This document shows positions 44,302 to 53,280 of a DNA stretch of 64,000 bases, piece after piece. The notes beneath the pieces were generated by a model. The model was not told where the DNA came from. It worked only from the letters and a program-made list of their open reading frames with translations, and ran no database searches. Positions within the stretch are counted from its first letter, which is position 1. Each line of letters opens with the position of its first letter. The stretch covers positions 26,200 to 90,199 of the forward strand of contig JANWZE010000056.1 in NCBI GenBank assembly GCA_025054955.1, in the 5' to 3' direction. Both the position numbers and the translations under genes were made by a program. The stretch comes from Blastocatellia bacterium (lineage in GTDB: Bacteria > Acidobacteriota > Blastocatellia > HR10 > J050).

Positions 44302-44730
44302 TTAGAGCGAGCGAATGTAATTGACAATCGCCCAACGGTCTGCCTCCTTGAGCGAGGACTTGAACGGCGGCATCGGCGGTTTGCCTTCGCTGATCTTCCA
44401 GAACAACTCGCCGTCCGTCTGGCCCTTAATCGCTGACTTGATGGAGGCTGGCTTGACCTTCAGCCGCTTGGCCATCGGGCCATCACCCTCACCCTTGTTA
44501 CCGTGACACGTCGCGCAGTTGGCCCTGTACAACTCCTGGCCCTTTGCCAGCGACGCAGCGTCAGCTTTCACCGGATTCTTCACGGCTTTGGCACTTTCCG
44601 GCGCTGTCCATCCGCTCTGCCCCATCACTCGATGTTGAAGCGGATACAGGCCACCAAAACTGAATACCACTCCAACAGTAACCAATATCGAGAACACTTT
44701 GAAATAAGTCACTGAATGCATTCGCTTCAT
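44302..44730 (-). CDS. Mono-haem class I cytochrome c
   Basis: 142 residues from ATG 44730 with GGAGG 8 nt upstream; the TTG at 44745 lies within the ribosome site and is rejected. N-terminal membrane anchor or signal (FKVFSILVTVGVVFSFGG). Haem c motif CATCHG at about residue 66, and an axial Met candidate in KPPMPPFKS. C-terminal helix WAIVNYIRSL. It follows actF by about 190 bp and may be the electron acceptor of alternative complex III or an extra subunit. Confidence 0.92.
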   Translation of the reverse strand: MKRMHSVTYFKVFSILVTVGVVFSFGGLYPLQHRVMGQSGWTAPESAKAVKNPVKADAASLAKGQELYRANCATCHGNKGEGDGPMAKRLKVKPASIKSAIKGQTDGELFWKISEGKPPMPPFKSSLKEADRWAIVNYIRSL

Positions 44731-44924
44731 CCGACATCCCTCCAAAAAGTATGCAAAGTTGTTAAATCATGGCAAAGATGACAGCCAACTTCTCTGGCTT
44801 CTCCAATACACCTGATGATTGAACCGATGGGCGGCTGAGATGCCGGTCCGCACGCTGACGTTGCATCGGCTGAGAAGCCCGTCGGTCCAAACTGATCAAT
44901 CCAACAAACCTGCGCTGCCTCACC

Positions 44925-46211
44925 TCACGGAGTTGGCGCATTGACCGGCTGATGCACACCGCCATAGATGGTTAGATCAGCCAACGGCAGCGCCGGAAAC
45001 GCGCGCAAAAACATCAAGACACTTAGCGCAAAGGCGCCGGCAAAACCGCCTGTGATCAACACCTCAAGAATGCCCAACGGCAAATCACGCTCGTGCCAAA
45101 GAGACGGTGCGATCAGCAGGAATCGTTCCAATAAGACGCCAATCATAATGATCGCCGAAATGCTCAGCAAGACCCACGGACGACGCTTCGGCTCGCGGCC
45201 CAACAATCCGATGAACGGCACCAAAAAACAGAATGCGACCACGATGAGCGCTACGAATGACCACGGCGCTTCATGGGCGCGACGGATCAAATACGCGGTC
45301 TCCTCAGGCACGTTACCGTACCAGATGACCAGGTAATGAGTGAATGTCAAATAGGCCCAGAATGCAGCCAGCGCAAACAGCAGTTTGCCCACGTCGTGTA
45401 ATTGAGCGACCGTTACATAGGCTTCCAAGCCAAGATGGCGACGGGCTACAAGGGTGATAATAGCGATAGCAGCCAGTCCCACGTAGAGGTTGGTCATGAA
45501 AAACTGTAGCCCGAACAAATTACTATACCAGTCAACGGCCAACGACATGACCAAATCATAAGCCAGCAAACTGAACAGGTAAGCGTACAGAATCAGCAAG
45601 AGAGGCGAGACGAGCGACAGAATGCGCCGCGCCCGCGCCCGTTCCACATCAATGCCTTTCCAGTTTGCAATGAGCCATTGGTTTATTTTTCCTGGCCGAC
45701 GATAACCGCGCTCCGCGGCTAGTCCTACATCCTGACGCAACGAGTGATACAAGAAGACCCAGCTCACTCCGGCTAAGACCAGCAGCGCCATTGCGTCGCG
45801 CCATAGAAGAAATCGCGGCGCAAGCCACGCTGCCTTATCCGGCGAGCCGAGCGGCTGACGAGTCCCCGGCAGCAAGGCTTGTCCGCCGATGCAGAAGAGC
45901 AAGAACGCCACATAGGAAATTGGCAGGAAGGCGCCTGTGCTTTCGGCCAGCCGCCGAATGGGGCCAGCCCAACGCCCATCTGTCACATGCAAGATCGCAG
46001 CAAAAACGACCCCGGCAAGGCCGATGCCCGACCAGACCAGGAAGTTGACCAGAAAGATTTGCCATGTTCGTAGCGCCTGCTCGCCGCTGGCGCCAACGAT
46101 CAGCGCCATCAGTCCCACGGCGATGAACACACTCAAGCTGACCACCAATCGGCGCGGCAGCCGAGCTGGAATCGCGGCGATAATGATTTGTTCGTGACCA
46201 TGTTGGCTCAT
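44925..46211 (-). CDS. actF: Alternative complex III subunit ActF (NrfD-like membrane protein)
   Basis: 428-residue integral membrane subunit of the quinol:cytochrome c/HiPIP oxidoreductase (ACIII). About ten TM helices with the ActF pattern: FLVNFLVWSGIGLAG, FLPISYVAFLLFCIGGQALL, YAYLFSLLAYDLVMSL (Asp-rich turn), VDWYSNLFGLQFFMTNLYVG, and FTHYLVIWYGNVPEET. It is shorter than ActC, its NrfD-like paralogue, as is usual. Encoded after actE within the actABCDEF run. Confidence 0.95.
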   Translation of the reverse strand: MSQHGHEQIIIAAIPARLPRRLVVSLSVFIAVGLMALIVGASGEQALRTWQIFLVNFLVWSGIGLAGVVFAAILHVTDGRWAGPIRRLAESTGAFLPISYVAFLLFCIGGQALLPGTRQPLGSPDKAAWLAPRFLLWRDAMALLVLAGVSWVFLYHSLRQDVGLAAERGYRRPGKINQWLIANWKGIDVERARARRILSLVSPLLLILYAYLFSLLAYDLVMSLAVDWYSNLFGLQFFMTNLYVGLAAIAIITLVARRHLGLEAYVTVAQLHDVGKLLFALAAFWAYLTFTHYLVIWYGNVPEETAYLIRRAHEAPWSFVALIVVAFCFLVPFIGLLGREPKRRPWVLLSISAIIMIGVLLERFLLIAPSLWHERDLPLGILEVLITGGFAGAFALSVLMFLRAFPALPLADLTIYGGVHQPVNAPTP

Positions 46212-46300
46212 AGGTTCGGTGCGATGAATCTGCTGTCAGAGGTTTGATCGAGGCGGGTCGCTGCGTCACCTGAGCGACAACGTGACCAATGCCCGCGCTG

Positions 46301-46795
46301 CTACGGTTTGAGGCTGCGCAGGTAATTGACAATGGCCCACGTTTCGTCAACCGAGAGCGATGAACCGAGGGCCGGCATGATCACGCCTCCATAGCGAATC
46401 GTGGCGAACCAAAATCCATCGCTGCGCGCCTGGACGAACTCCGAGGTCAAATCTGGCGGCGGCGTCATCAACTTGGCCGCCACGGTTCCATCCCCTTTGC
46501 CCTCGCTGCCATGACAGACAGCGCAATAAATCAGGTAAAGCTGCCGTCCCTCTTCAATCGAGGCCGGCGTCGCTGCGACCGGGTTCTTCAGGCGCTGCTC
46601 GGCCTCCAGGCGAGACAGGGGCAATTGAGCGTCACGAATTGGCAGCGAACCTTCCGGCGGCGGCCTCATCTCCCATTCGTACGGCCAGAGCGACGGAAAC
46701 CTGTACATGTCGCGCGTCCACGGCAAAGCCAGCACAACAACCACACAAAAACAAAGAACGAGCGACAACAGAAGCGAAATCCTAGGAGTTTTCAA
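46301..46795 (-). CDS. actE: Alternative complex III mono-haem cytochrome ActE
   Basis: 164 residues if translation starts at TTG 46795, which has GGAGG 6 nt upstream and begins LKTPRISLLLSLVLCFCVVV (a membrane anchor or lipoprotein-like signal). The longer frame from 46906 lies wholly inside actD and is unlikely. One haem site CAVCHG; distal ligand candidate GGVIMPALG; C-terminal WAIVNYLRSLKP. It overlaps the 3' end of actD by 14 bp, so translation is coupled. Confidence 0.93.
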   Translation of the reverse strand: MKTPRISLLLSLVLCFCVVVVLALPWTRDMYRFPSLWPYEWEMRPPPEGSLPIRDAQLPLSRLEAEQRLKNPVAATPASIEEGRQLYLIYCAVCHGSEGKGDGTVAAKLMTPPPDLTSEFVQARSDGFWFATIRYGGVIMPALGSSLSVDETWAIVNYLRSLKP

Positions 46796-47291
46796 CGCGC
46801 ACCTCCTTGGCGCCGACGGCCTGCAATGCAGCGTGCGCTGCGTCAACATCCTCGGCGCGACAACCGATGAAAATCCCAAAATGATCCTCGCTGAATCGCG
46901 GGTCATACACGACGTTTTTCATGCTTCGGGGCAATCGAGCGTTGACGAAGAATCCAAGCAGCGTAGCAAGCCCGCCAAACAAGATGGCCAACTCAAAGGC
47001 AATGACAATGAACGCAGGAACCGATATGATCGGTTTGCCGCCAGTCATCATCGGCCAGTCCAATGAAGTCCACACAGCAACTGCAAATCCGCCAACAAAA
47101 CCAATCACACTGCCACACAACGTCCAAATCCCCACCGAGCTGCTCGTATGTTCCAACGCCTCCAGCAACTCATGGCGCGGGACCGGTGCATGCACAACAA
47201 GATGATGAAAGCCCTGCCGACGCAATTGCTGAACCGCTCGCACAGCAGTATCCAGATGAGAGAAAATTCCTAAGGCGCCTGTCGGTTTCAT
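46782..47291 (-). CDS. actD: Alternative complex III subunit ActD (DUF3341)
   Basis: 169 residues from ATG 47291 with GGAGGG 9 nt upstream. The protein starts MKPTGALGIFSHLDTAVRAV, typical of DUF3341, then has two TM helices (TLCGSVIGFVGGFAVAVW and AFIVIAFELAILFGGLATLL) and ends in a ferredoxin-like soluble half (DHFGIFIGC). It sits between actC and actE. The ribosome site and start codon are duplicated 71 bp upstream, producing a minicistron between actC and actD (see 47288-47362). Confidence 0.95.
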   Translation of the reverse strand: MKPTGALGIFSHLDTAVRAVQQLRRQGFHHLVVHAPVPRHELLEALEHTSSSVGIWTLCGSVIGFVGGFAVAVWTSLDWPMMTGGKPIISVPAFIVIAFELAILFGGLATLLGFFVNARLPRSMKNVVYDPRFSEDHFGIFIGCRAEDVDAAHAALQAVGAKEVRVENS

Positions 47292-47385
47292 GCGCAGCCA
47301 CCCTCCTTGCTCACCCAGCCTGGCGTCGCTTCGATTCTTTCGCGGCACGTCGTCGGTTTCATGTGCGGTCACCCTCCTTGCTCAA
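47281..47385. repeat. 34-bp direct repeat pair, 71-bp period, at actC-actD junction
   Basis: GTCGGTTTCATG.GC.G.CA and onward through CCCTCCTTGCTCA occurs at 47281-47314 and 47352-47385 with 4 differences. On the coding strand each copy is a ribosome site (GGAGGG) plus ATGAAACCGAC. The 37 bp between is unrelated. Confidence 0.95.
47288..47362 (-). CDS. 24-codon minicistron between actC and actD
   Basis: ATG at 47362 overlaps the actC stop (ATGA, 47362-47359), has GGAGGG upstream, and reads MKPTTCRERIEATPGWVSKE plus four more residues to TGA (47290-47288), which itself overlaps the actD ATG (ATGA, 47291-47288). Both junctions are the classical coupling overlap. The first four residues copy those of ActD because the start region is duplicated. 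The product probably has no function; the frame may simply carry ribosomes from actC to actD. Translation itself is not proven. Confidence 0.5.
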   Translation of the reverse strand: MKPTTCRERIEATPGWVSKEGGCA

Positions 47386-48714
47386 CGGCGGTGGCAGTGC
47401 CTCTTTGACTTCCATCATCGAGACAACCGGCAACCACTTGATGGAGAGCAAAAACCAGAGGAAAAACCAGGCAAAGCTACCGGCCATGATCCCCGCTTCT
47501 ACCCACGTCGGACGATAGACGCTCCACGACCACGGATTGAAATCATGCGAGAGCGACCCGACCACAATCACAAATCGCTCCAGCCACATGCCGATGATGA
47601 CCAGAACCGAAATCACAAACAACCAGGCAAGGTTCGTCCGAACCGATTTGAACCACAGTAGCAGCGGGATAACCGAATTGCAAGCAATCATCACCCAGAA
47701 CACAACGGCATAGTGACCAAACGCGCGAAAACGAAACGCGCTCTGCTCGAATAGATTGTCGCTATACCACGCAATGAAGAATTCGTTGATGTAGGCATAG
47801 GTCACAATCATCGAAATGAACAAGACCATCTTCCCCAGATTATCGAAGTGGTGGAGGGTGATATAAGGCTCCAGCCTGAAGACTTTCCGCACCGGCACCA
47901 GCAGCGTAATCAGCATCGCCAGCCCAGACAAGATTGCGCCGGCAACGAAATATGGAGCAAAGATCGTGCTGTGCCAACCGGGGACCAATCCCATCGCGAA
48001 GTCCCATGAAACGATGCTACTGACGGAAACCACCAGCGGTGTGGCCAGCGCCGCAAAGAATAGATACGCGCTGCTGAAATGGACCCACTGCTCACCGCGA
48101 CCTTGCCAACCCAGCGAGAGAAGTCCATAGAGCTTGCCGCGTAGCCCGCGCGAGCGGTCGCGGGCCGCCGCCAGGTCTGGAATCAATCCCATGTACCAAA
48201 AGATCACACTGATGACAAAGTAGGTGCTCACAGCAAACATGTCCCATATCAGCGGCGAGCGAAAGTTCACCCACAACTGTCGTTGGTTCGGATAGGGAAA
48301 CAGCCAGTATGCAAACCAGGCGCGTCCCAGGTGAATAATGGGAAACAGGGCAGCCGTCATGATGGCAAAAACCGTCATCGCCTCGGCGCTGCGCGCCACA
48401 GCGGTGCGCCATCGCGCGCGAAACAAAAAGAGGATCGCCGAAATCATTGCGCCCGAATGGGCGATGCCGACCCAGAATACGAAGTTGATGATGAACGTCA
48501 CCCAACGGATACTGTTGGTGAATCCGGCTACGCCCAGTCCCTTGCGCAACATGACCGACCAGCAGTAACCACCCCAGGCCAACACCAGCAGGTCAAGCGC
48601 CAGCAATAGATAATACCGGCGGCCCAGCAATTCCATCGCACGCAGAATATCGTGGTTGACCTGCCCATAGGTGATATGCGGTGTCGGCTCGGTGGTTGTC
48701 TTTGCTTGAGCCAT
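47359..48714 (-). CDS. actC: Alternative complex III subunit ActC (NrfD-like)
   Basis: 451-residue quinol-site membrane subunit with about ten TM helices. Start is ATG 48714 (MAQAKTTTEPTPHITYGQVN). Typical ActC segments: WVTFIINFVFWVGIAHSGAM, ISAILFLFRARWRTAVARSA, FGPIIH-type HLGRAWFAYWLFPYPNQR, VSSIVSWDFAMGLVPGWHST, YITLHHFDNLGKMVLF and YINEFFIAWYSDN. It follows actB by 54 bp. Its stop overlaps the start of a 24-codon minicistron that leads into actD. Confidence 0.96.
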   Translation of the reverse strand: MAQAKTTTEPTPHITYGQVNHDILRAMELLGRRYYLLLALDLLVLAWGGYCWSVMLRKGLGVAGFTNSIRWVTFIINFVFWVGIAHSGAMISAILFLFRARWRTAVARSAEAMTVFAIMTAALFPIIHLGRAWFAYWLFPYPNQRQLWVNFRSPLIWDMFAVSTYFVISVIFWYMGLIPDLAAARDRSRGLRGKLYGLLSLGWQGRGEQWVHFSSAYLFFAALATPLVVSVSSIVSWDFAMGLVPGWHSTIFAPYFVAGAILSGLAMLITLLVPVRKVFRLEPYITLHHFDNLGKMVLFISMIVTYAYINEFFIAWYSDNLFEQSAFRFRAFGHYAVVFWVMIACNSVIPLLLWFKSVRTNLAWLFVISVLVIIGMWLERFVIVVGSLSHDFNPWSWSVYRPTWVEAGIMAGSFAWFFLWFLLSIKWLPVVSMMEVKEALPPPLSKEGDRT

Positions 48715-48768
48715 AATCCTCTTCACCCGCTCATGGTCTTGATTGCCAGCATGAACCACAAATCATCA

Positions 48769-51723
48769 TCAGTCATTATCACCCGATCCTCCAGATGATA
48801 CCTGTGTGATCTTCTTCAGGTAGGTGATTGCCGGCTTTGTGTTCAACTGTTCCAAAATCCTATAGCCGCGCGGATCGCTGGAACGCTGCGCGACGCGACT
48901 GGTGAGGTCATTCAAATCGCCGAAAATAATCGCGTCGGTGGGGCACGTCTGAGCGCAGGCGGGAATCACTTCACCATCGCGCACGGGCCGTTGCTCATCC
49001 TTGGCGCGATCCTGCGCTTCAACAATCCGCTGCACACAGAAGGTGCACTTCTCCATGACGCCTCTGGTGCGAACGGTGACATCTGGATTAAGCTGCCAAT
49101 TGAGCGGTTCAGGCCATTGGTAATCGAAGAAGTTAAACGCTCGCACTTTGTAAGGACAATTGTTCGAGCAATACCGCGTGCCCACACAGCGGTTGTAAAC
49201 CATCGCATTGAGTCCTTCATCCGTGTGCACGGTGGCATAGACCGGACAGACCGGTTCGCACGGCGCGTTATCGCAGTGCTGACAGGTCATCGGAACAAAC
49301 CGCACGTCAGGCTGCTGGGGCGTGCCTTCGATGTATCGCTCGATCCGAATCCAGGCCATCTCGCGGCGACGTTTCATTTGTTCCTTGCCGACAATAGCCA
49401 GATTGTTCTCTGCATAGCAGGCGGCCACACAGGCATTGCACCCGATGCATGCTTGCAAGTCAATCACCATGCCCCAACGATGCTCAGGATGCGCGTGCGC
49501 TGGATACATATCAGGCACGTGTTGCACATCGCGCGGCGGCGGATGCAACGCCTCGGTCAACGAGACAACCTGAGCAATGCCCCGCCCAGCTTGCGTGCGG
49601 CTGCCTTCGGAACTGACCAGATCATGGCGTCGTCCGGTTTTCTGCAATTGCACTCGGACAGCCTGCCAGGCCAAGCCGCCTGAGATCGCTTCTGGTTGAG
49701 GCGAGAGCAAGGCCGCCGGATTAGCGCCACGATGCTGGGCATAGCGCCCGTACTGTGTGTGCCCCTGACCAAACGGGATGGCGACCACATCCGGCCGCAT
49801 GAAAGCGTAGACATACACCGGCAGCTCAATCTGACCATACGGCGATGAAACCCTCACGACATCGCCGTCTGTGAGCCCCAATTGACGGGCTGTTTCAGGA
49901 TGCACTTCAATCCAATTATCCCACGCAATTTTCGTCAGCGGGTCAGTGATCTCTTGCAGCCACGGCTTGTTGGCTCCGCGTCCGTCAAAGTGATGAGATG
50001 ACGGATAGACCATCAAATGCAAACCATCACCTTCAAAGGTTGGCTCAACCGAAGCCGTCTCCAAGGCGCTGAGCGTGAGTCGAACCGGCTCGCTCGAACG
50101 AGCCTGCCAGAGGCCACCGCGCCGCAATGCTTCTTGCCAAAACGTGAGAAAGTCTTCATCACCGGCCATGCCCTGATGAACCTGCTTCCAGACATCCTGC
50201 ACGTAGGAATGAAACGTCTCCCAGGGAAATTTTTCGCTCGCCGTTTCATCCACCTGCTTGAGCAGCGAGAGCAACACATCGCCCGGCGATTTCGTGTCGA
50301 ACACGGGCTGCATGACCGGCTGCATGAGGCCGCGCGCGCCGGCGCGTGGTTCGTAATCGCCCCACGATTCCAGCGGCGTGTGCGTCGGCAACACCAGATG
50401 AGCATTCGCTATCGTTTCATCCATGAAACTCGATAGTCCAACAACAAACGGCACTTTGCGCATGGCTGCCTCAAAACCCGCCGCGTGCGGCAACGTGAAC
50501 ACCGGGTTGACATCGTGCAGGATCAAGAGATCCACTTCGCCGGCATTCATCGCATGTGTCAACGCGAGCATATCGGCGAACGAATTGGCCTGGCCGATGC
50601 TGGCCTCAGCGTCAAAGCGAACTGTCTTACCGAGATTGCCTGTCACATAGTTGAGCAAATTGACAGCAATGGCCGTCATTGTAGCATTGTGACCGCAGGT
50701 GGCGACGCCGCCGGCGATGGCCAACCCCGACTTGGCTTGGGCCAACATGCGGGCTAACTGACGAATGCGCTCAGCCGAGACCTCCGTCTTCTCTGCCGCT
50801 GCCTCCGGCGTGAATGCGGCAACCCAGCCGCGGATCAGCTCAACGTTCGCTCTCGTGGTGTTCAATCCTTCTTCGATAATGACGTGAAGCATGCTCAACG
50901 CTAAGACCGCCTCCGTGCCGGGTTTAATCATCACCCACTGGTCGGCATTGGCCGCCGTCAGCGACAAGCGCGGTTCGATGTGCACGAATGTGCCGATCTT
51001 GCCGTTGCGCAGCGCGTGCATGCGAGCGAATGCGCCGGCATAATTGACCGGCGAGAGCCACGTTTCAAGAAAATCGGCGCCGAACGATATGAGGACCTCA
51101 GCTTCATCCAACAGATACTCTGCGATGGCTTCACGACCGAATGTGAGACGATTAGCGGCTCGTAGCGGCTCATAGGAAAATGCTTCGTAGCGGATGTGGC
51201 GCCCGCCGCCGAGCGCCGCCAAGCTGTCTTTGATGAGCCGCTGCAAGCTGCCGGTGACGAGCGGTGTCACGATGACGAGGCGATCCGTTTTGCCGGTAGC
51301 GCGCAACGCCTTGAGCTTTTCCGCGAGCAATTGTTCACCCTCTTCCCAACCGATCGGTTGCCACTGCCCTGAAGCAGAGCGGCGCAACGGCTGCTTGATG
51401 CGGTCGGGATTATAGAGGCCTTGCAACGAAGCCTGACCCCGCGCGCATAGTCGTCCGTGATTGATGGGATGCTGCGGGTTGCCTTCAACCTTGACGGCTC
51501 GGCCTTCCCGCGTGCGCACGATGACGCCGCAACCGGCTGGACACTCGCGACAAACGGTCGCGTACCAAGCCGAAACGCCCGGCACCGTGTGGTCAGGTGG
51601 AACCAAGTAAGGAATGAGTTTGTCGGTTGACGGCTGCTGCGCGCAGCCGCTGAGCGCAGCCGACACGCTGCTCAGACCAGCGAGCTTCAGAAAATGACGA
51701 CGATTCACATCCGGCTTTGTCAT
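48769..51723 (-). CDS. actB: Alternative complex III iron-sulfur/molybdopterin-like subunit ActB
   Basis: 984-residue fused subunit. Tat-type start NRRHFLKLAGLSS with a Cys after ALSG that could be lipidated. Residues about 40-700 form the molybdopterin-oxidoreductase-like B1 half, with CRECPAGCGVIV near its start; in ACIII this half is known not to carry molybdenum. About 730-984 is the ferredoxin-like B2 half with four cluster motifs: CIGCNACVAACYAE, CQHCDNAPCEPVCPV, CVGTRYCSNNCPYK, and CTFCVQRI/CAQTCPTDAI. It passes electrons from quinol towards the cytochromes. The membrane partners ActC and ActF are encoded downstream. Confidence 0.97.
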   Translation of the reverse strand: MTKPDVNRRHFLKLAGLSSVSAALSGCAQQPSTDKLIPYLVPPDHTVPGVSAWYATVCRECPAGCGVIVRTREGRAVKVEGNPQHPINHGRLCARGQASLQGLYNPDRIKQPLRRSASGQWQPIGWEEGEQLLAEKLKALRATGKTDRLVIVTPLVTGSLQRLIKDSLAALGGGRHIRYEAFSYEPLRAANRLTFGREAIAEYLLDEAEVLISFGADFLETWLSPVNYAGAFARMHALRNGKIGTFVHIEPRLSLTAANADQWVMIKPGTEAVLALSMLHVIIEEGLNTTRANVELIRGWVAAFTPEAAAEKTEVSAERIRQLARMLAQAKSGLAIAGGVATCGHNATMTAIAVNLLNYVTGNLGKTVRFDAEASIGQANSFADMLALTHAMNAGEVDLLILHDVNPVFTLPHAAGFEAAMRKVPFVVGLSSFMDETIANAHLVLPTHTPLESWGDYEPRAGARGLMQPVMQPVFDTKSPGDVLLSLLKQVDETASEKFPWETFHSYVQDVWKQVHQGMAGDEDFLTFWQEALRRGGLWQARSSEPVRLTLSALETASVEPTFEGDGLHLMVYPSSHHFDGRGANKPWLQEITDPLTKIAWDNWIEVHPETARQLGLTDGDVVRVSSPYGQIELPVYVYAFMRPDVVAIPFGQGHTQYGRYAQHRGANPAALLSPQPEAISGGLAWQAVRVQLQKTGRRHDLVSSEGSRTQAGRGIAQVVSLTEALHPPPRDVQHVPDMYPAHAHPEHRWGMVIDLQACIGCNACVAACYAENNLAIVGKEQMKRRREMAWIRIERYIEGTPQQPDVRFVPMTCQHCDNAPCEPVCPVYATVHTDEGLNAMVYNRCVGTRYCSNNCPYKVRAFNFFDYQWPEPLNWQLNPDVTVRTRGVMEKCTFCVQRIVEAQDRAKDEQRPVRDGEVIPACAQTCPTDAIIFGDLNDLTSRVAQRSSDPRGYRILEQLNTKPAITYLKKITQVSSGGSGDND

Positions 51724-51790
51724 GTATTGCTTATCCTGCGTGATTCAGTATCTGCGCTTGCGCCGCTCATGCGCGACGAAGACTCGCCAG

Positions 51791-52282
51791 CTAATGATGA
51801 CACGTTAAACAATCGAGCGAGGCTTGCCGCTGTTGATGGCACTGGACACACCATCCCATCGTCAACGGCGCGACCTGCCGAACTCCTTCCATCGTTTGAA
51901 CCTCGCCGTGACAGGTCTGGCAGGTGATACCAGCGGCAAGATGCCGCTTATGATTGAACCGAGTGAACTCCGGCAGCTTATGAACGCGCATCCACTCGAT
52001 CGGCTTTTTTTCATCCCAGGCAGCCTTCAGTTTTTGCAGCTCCGGCGTCTCCTTCTCGATGGCGTTGTGGCATCCCATGCACCGCTGCATGGACGGCACG
52101 CCGGCAATGGCCGAGCGGCGCGCTCCGTCATGACAGAACAGACAATTGATCTGCAAATCGCCGGCGTGGAGTTTGTGACTATGGGCAATCGGCTGTTGTG
52201 GCGCGTGCCCGCGTGGAGTCTGAAGGTAGAGTCCAGTAGCTCCCACCAATATCGCGGCAACGGCGATCAATCGAAACGACAT
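51791..52282 (-). CDS. actA: Alternative complex III penta-haem cytochrome ActA
   Basis: 163 residues from ATG 52282 (MSFRLIAVAAILVGATGLYL, membrane anchor) with AGGGG upstream. Five CxxCH haem sites are present, matching ActA: CLFCHDG, CMGCHNA, CQTCHGE, CVQCHQQ and CLTCHH at the C-terminus. First gene of the actABCDEF operon. Upstream 52283-53280 is repeat-filled, so the operon promoter probably lies close to the gene; none was identified. Confidence 0.95.
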   Translation of the reverse strand: MSFRLIAVAAILVGATGLYLQTPRGHAPQQPIAHSHKLHAGDLQINCLFCHDGARRSAIAGVPSMQRCMGCHNAIEKETPELQKLKAAWDEKKPIEWMRVHKLPEFTRFNHKRHLAAGITCQTCHGEVQTMEGVRQVAPLTMGWCVQCHQQRQASLDCLTCHH

Positions 52283-52452
52283 CTGCCCCTGTCTCACAAC
52301 GACCTCATTATGCTCCGGGTCGGCGGCTACTTGCCCGGCAGACGACAAACGAATACGGCCCCGCTTGCTTCTTTATTGAAAAGAGGCTTCCTTATAACAT
52401 TGTGACTTTTTTCATGTCAACCCATCAGTCCGACGGGATCTCCCTGGAAAAT

Positions 52453-52521
52453 AACCACGGATGGACACAGATTCACACAGATGGAGGCATGGTCCGTGTT
52501 CCTCTGTGTGCATCCGTGGTT
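52453..52521. repeat. 69-bp palindromic repeat, copy 1
   Basis: Ends are perfectly inverted: AACCACGGATG (52453-52463) and CATCCGTGGTT (52511-52521); inner arms CACACAGA/TCTGTGTG also pair. The copy at 52602-52670 differs by one base. Confidence 0.9.
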
Positions 52522-52601
52522 CCATTTTCCTTTCCCCCTGAAAATAACCATTTTCATCCTTCGTGGCGAGCGCGGAGCTCACGGGCGATTCACTGGAAAA
52601 T

Positions 52602-52670
52602 AACCACGGATGGACACAGATTCACACAGATGGAGGCATGGTGCGTGTTCCTCTGTGTGCATCCGTGGTT
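52602..52670. repeat. 69-bp palindromic repeat, copy 2
   Basis: Second copy of the AACCACGGATG...CATCCGTGGTT hairpin, 149 bp after the first. Separated from it by a TGAAAATAACCATTTTCATC/TTCGTGGC spacer that recurs at 52844 and 53025. Confidence 0.9.
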
Positions 52671-52724
52671 CCATTTTCCCTCTTCGTGGCGTGCGCGGAG
52701 CGCATGGGCGATTCCTGACTTTTT

Positions 52725-53012
52725 CTTGGAGTGCGCCGGCAGAGCGAAGCGGCGACGGCGCTTTCTGTCGTGACACTCCGCAGCAGGCCACAGCGGCGTC
52801 GCGCCCTGCGGGCTTGCCGCCGCACTCCAAAACGATGCTCCCTTGAAAATAAACATTTTCATCGTTCGTGGCAGGCGCACAGCGCATGGGCAATTCCTGA
52901 CTTTTTCTTGGAGTGCGCCGGCAGAGCGAAGCGGCGACGGCGCTTTCCCTCCTGACACTCCGCAGCAGGCCAAAGCGGCGTCGCGCCCTGCGGGCTTGCC
53001 GCCGCACTCCAA
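52725..53012. mobile_element. Two MITE-like GGAGTGCG elements in tandem (182-bp period)
   Basis: Two near-identical elements at 52725-52831 and 52907-53012. Each begins CTTGGAGTGCGCCGGCAGAG and ends in the imperfect inverse (GCTTGCCGCCGCACTCCAA), with an inner GCGCCG/CGGCGC hairpin. The left half is the same as 29074-29114 and 29207-29247. Open frames crossing the repeat are not genes. Together with the 69-bp palindromes this accounts for most of 52283-53280. Confidence 0.75.
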
Positions 53013-53280
53013 AACGATGCTCCCCTGAAAATAACCATTTTCATCGTTCGTGGCGTGCGCGCAGCTCATGGGCGATGCTCCACTGCTCACTGTCCACTAC
53101 CTTTGGGCAATCTGTAGCCATTTTCGTGGGAGTCTTCATTGTTGAAGCTAGCTTGTGCTATAATCGCGCTCGTCTCAAACACATGAACGATAAGGCGTAT
53201 GATCAGAGATATGACTTCAAGAACACAACGGGCAAAATCCGGCTCAGGCCGGGTTGGTTCGACACTCGGAGGACCTGATT

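Noticed and set aside
51791..52405. 193-codon plus-strand frame antisense to actA
   Set aside because: actA with five CxxCH motifs is unambiguous on the minus strand.
52403..53090. Multiple overlapping frames on both strands in the region upstream of actA
   Set aside because: They run through hairpin repeats and repeat the same MRRQSEAATALS-type sequence; repeat-derived.
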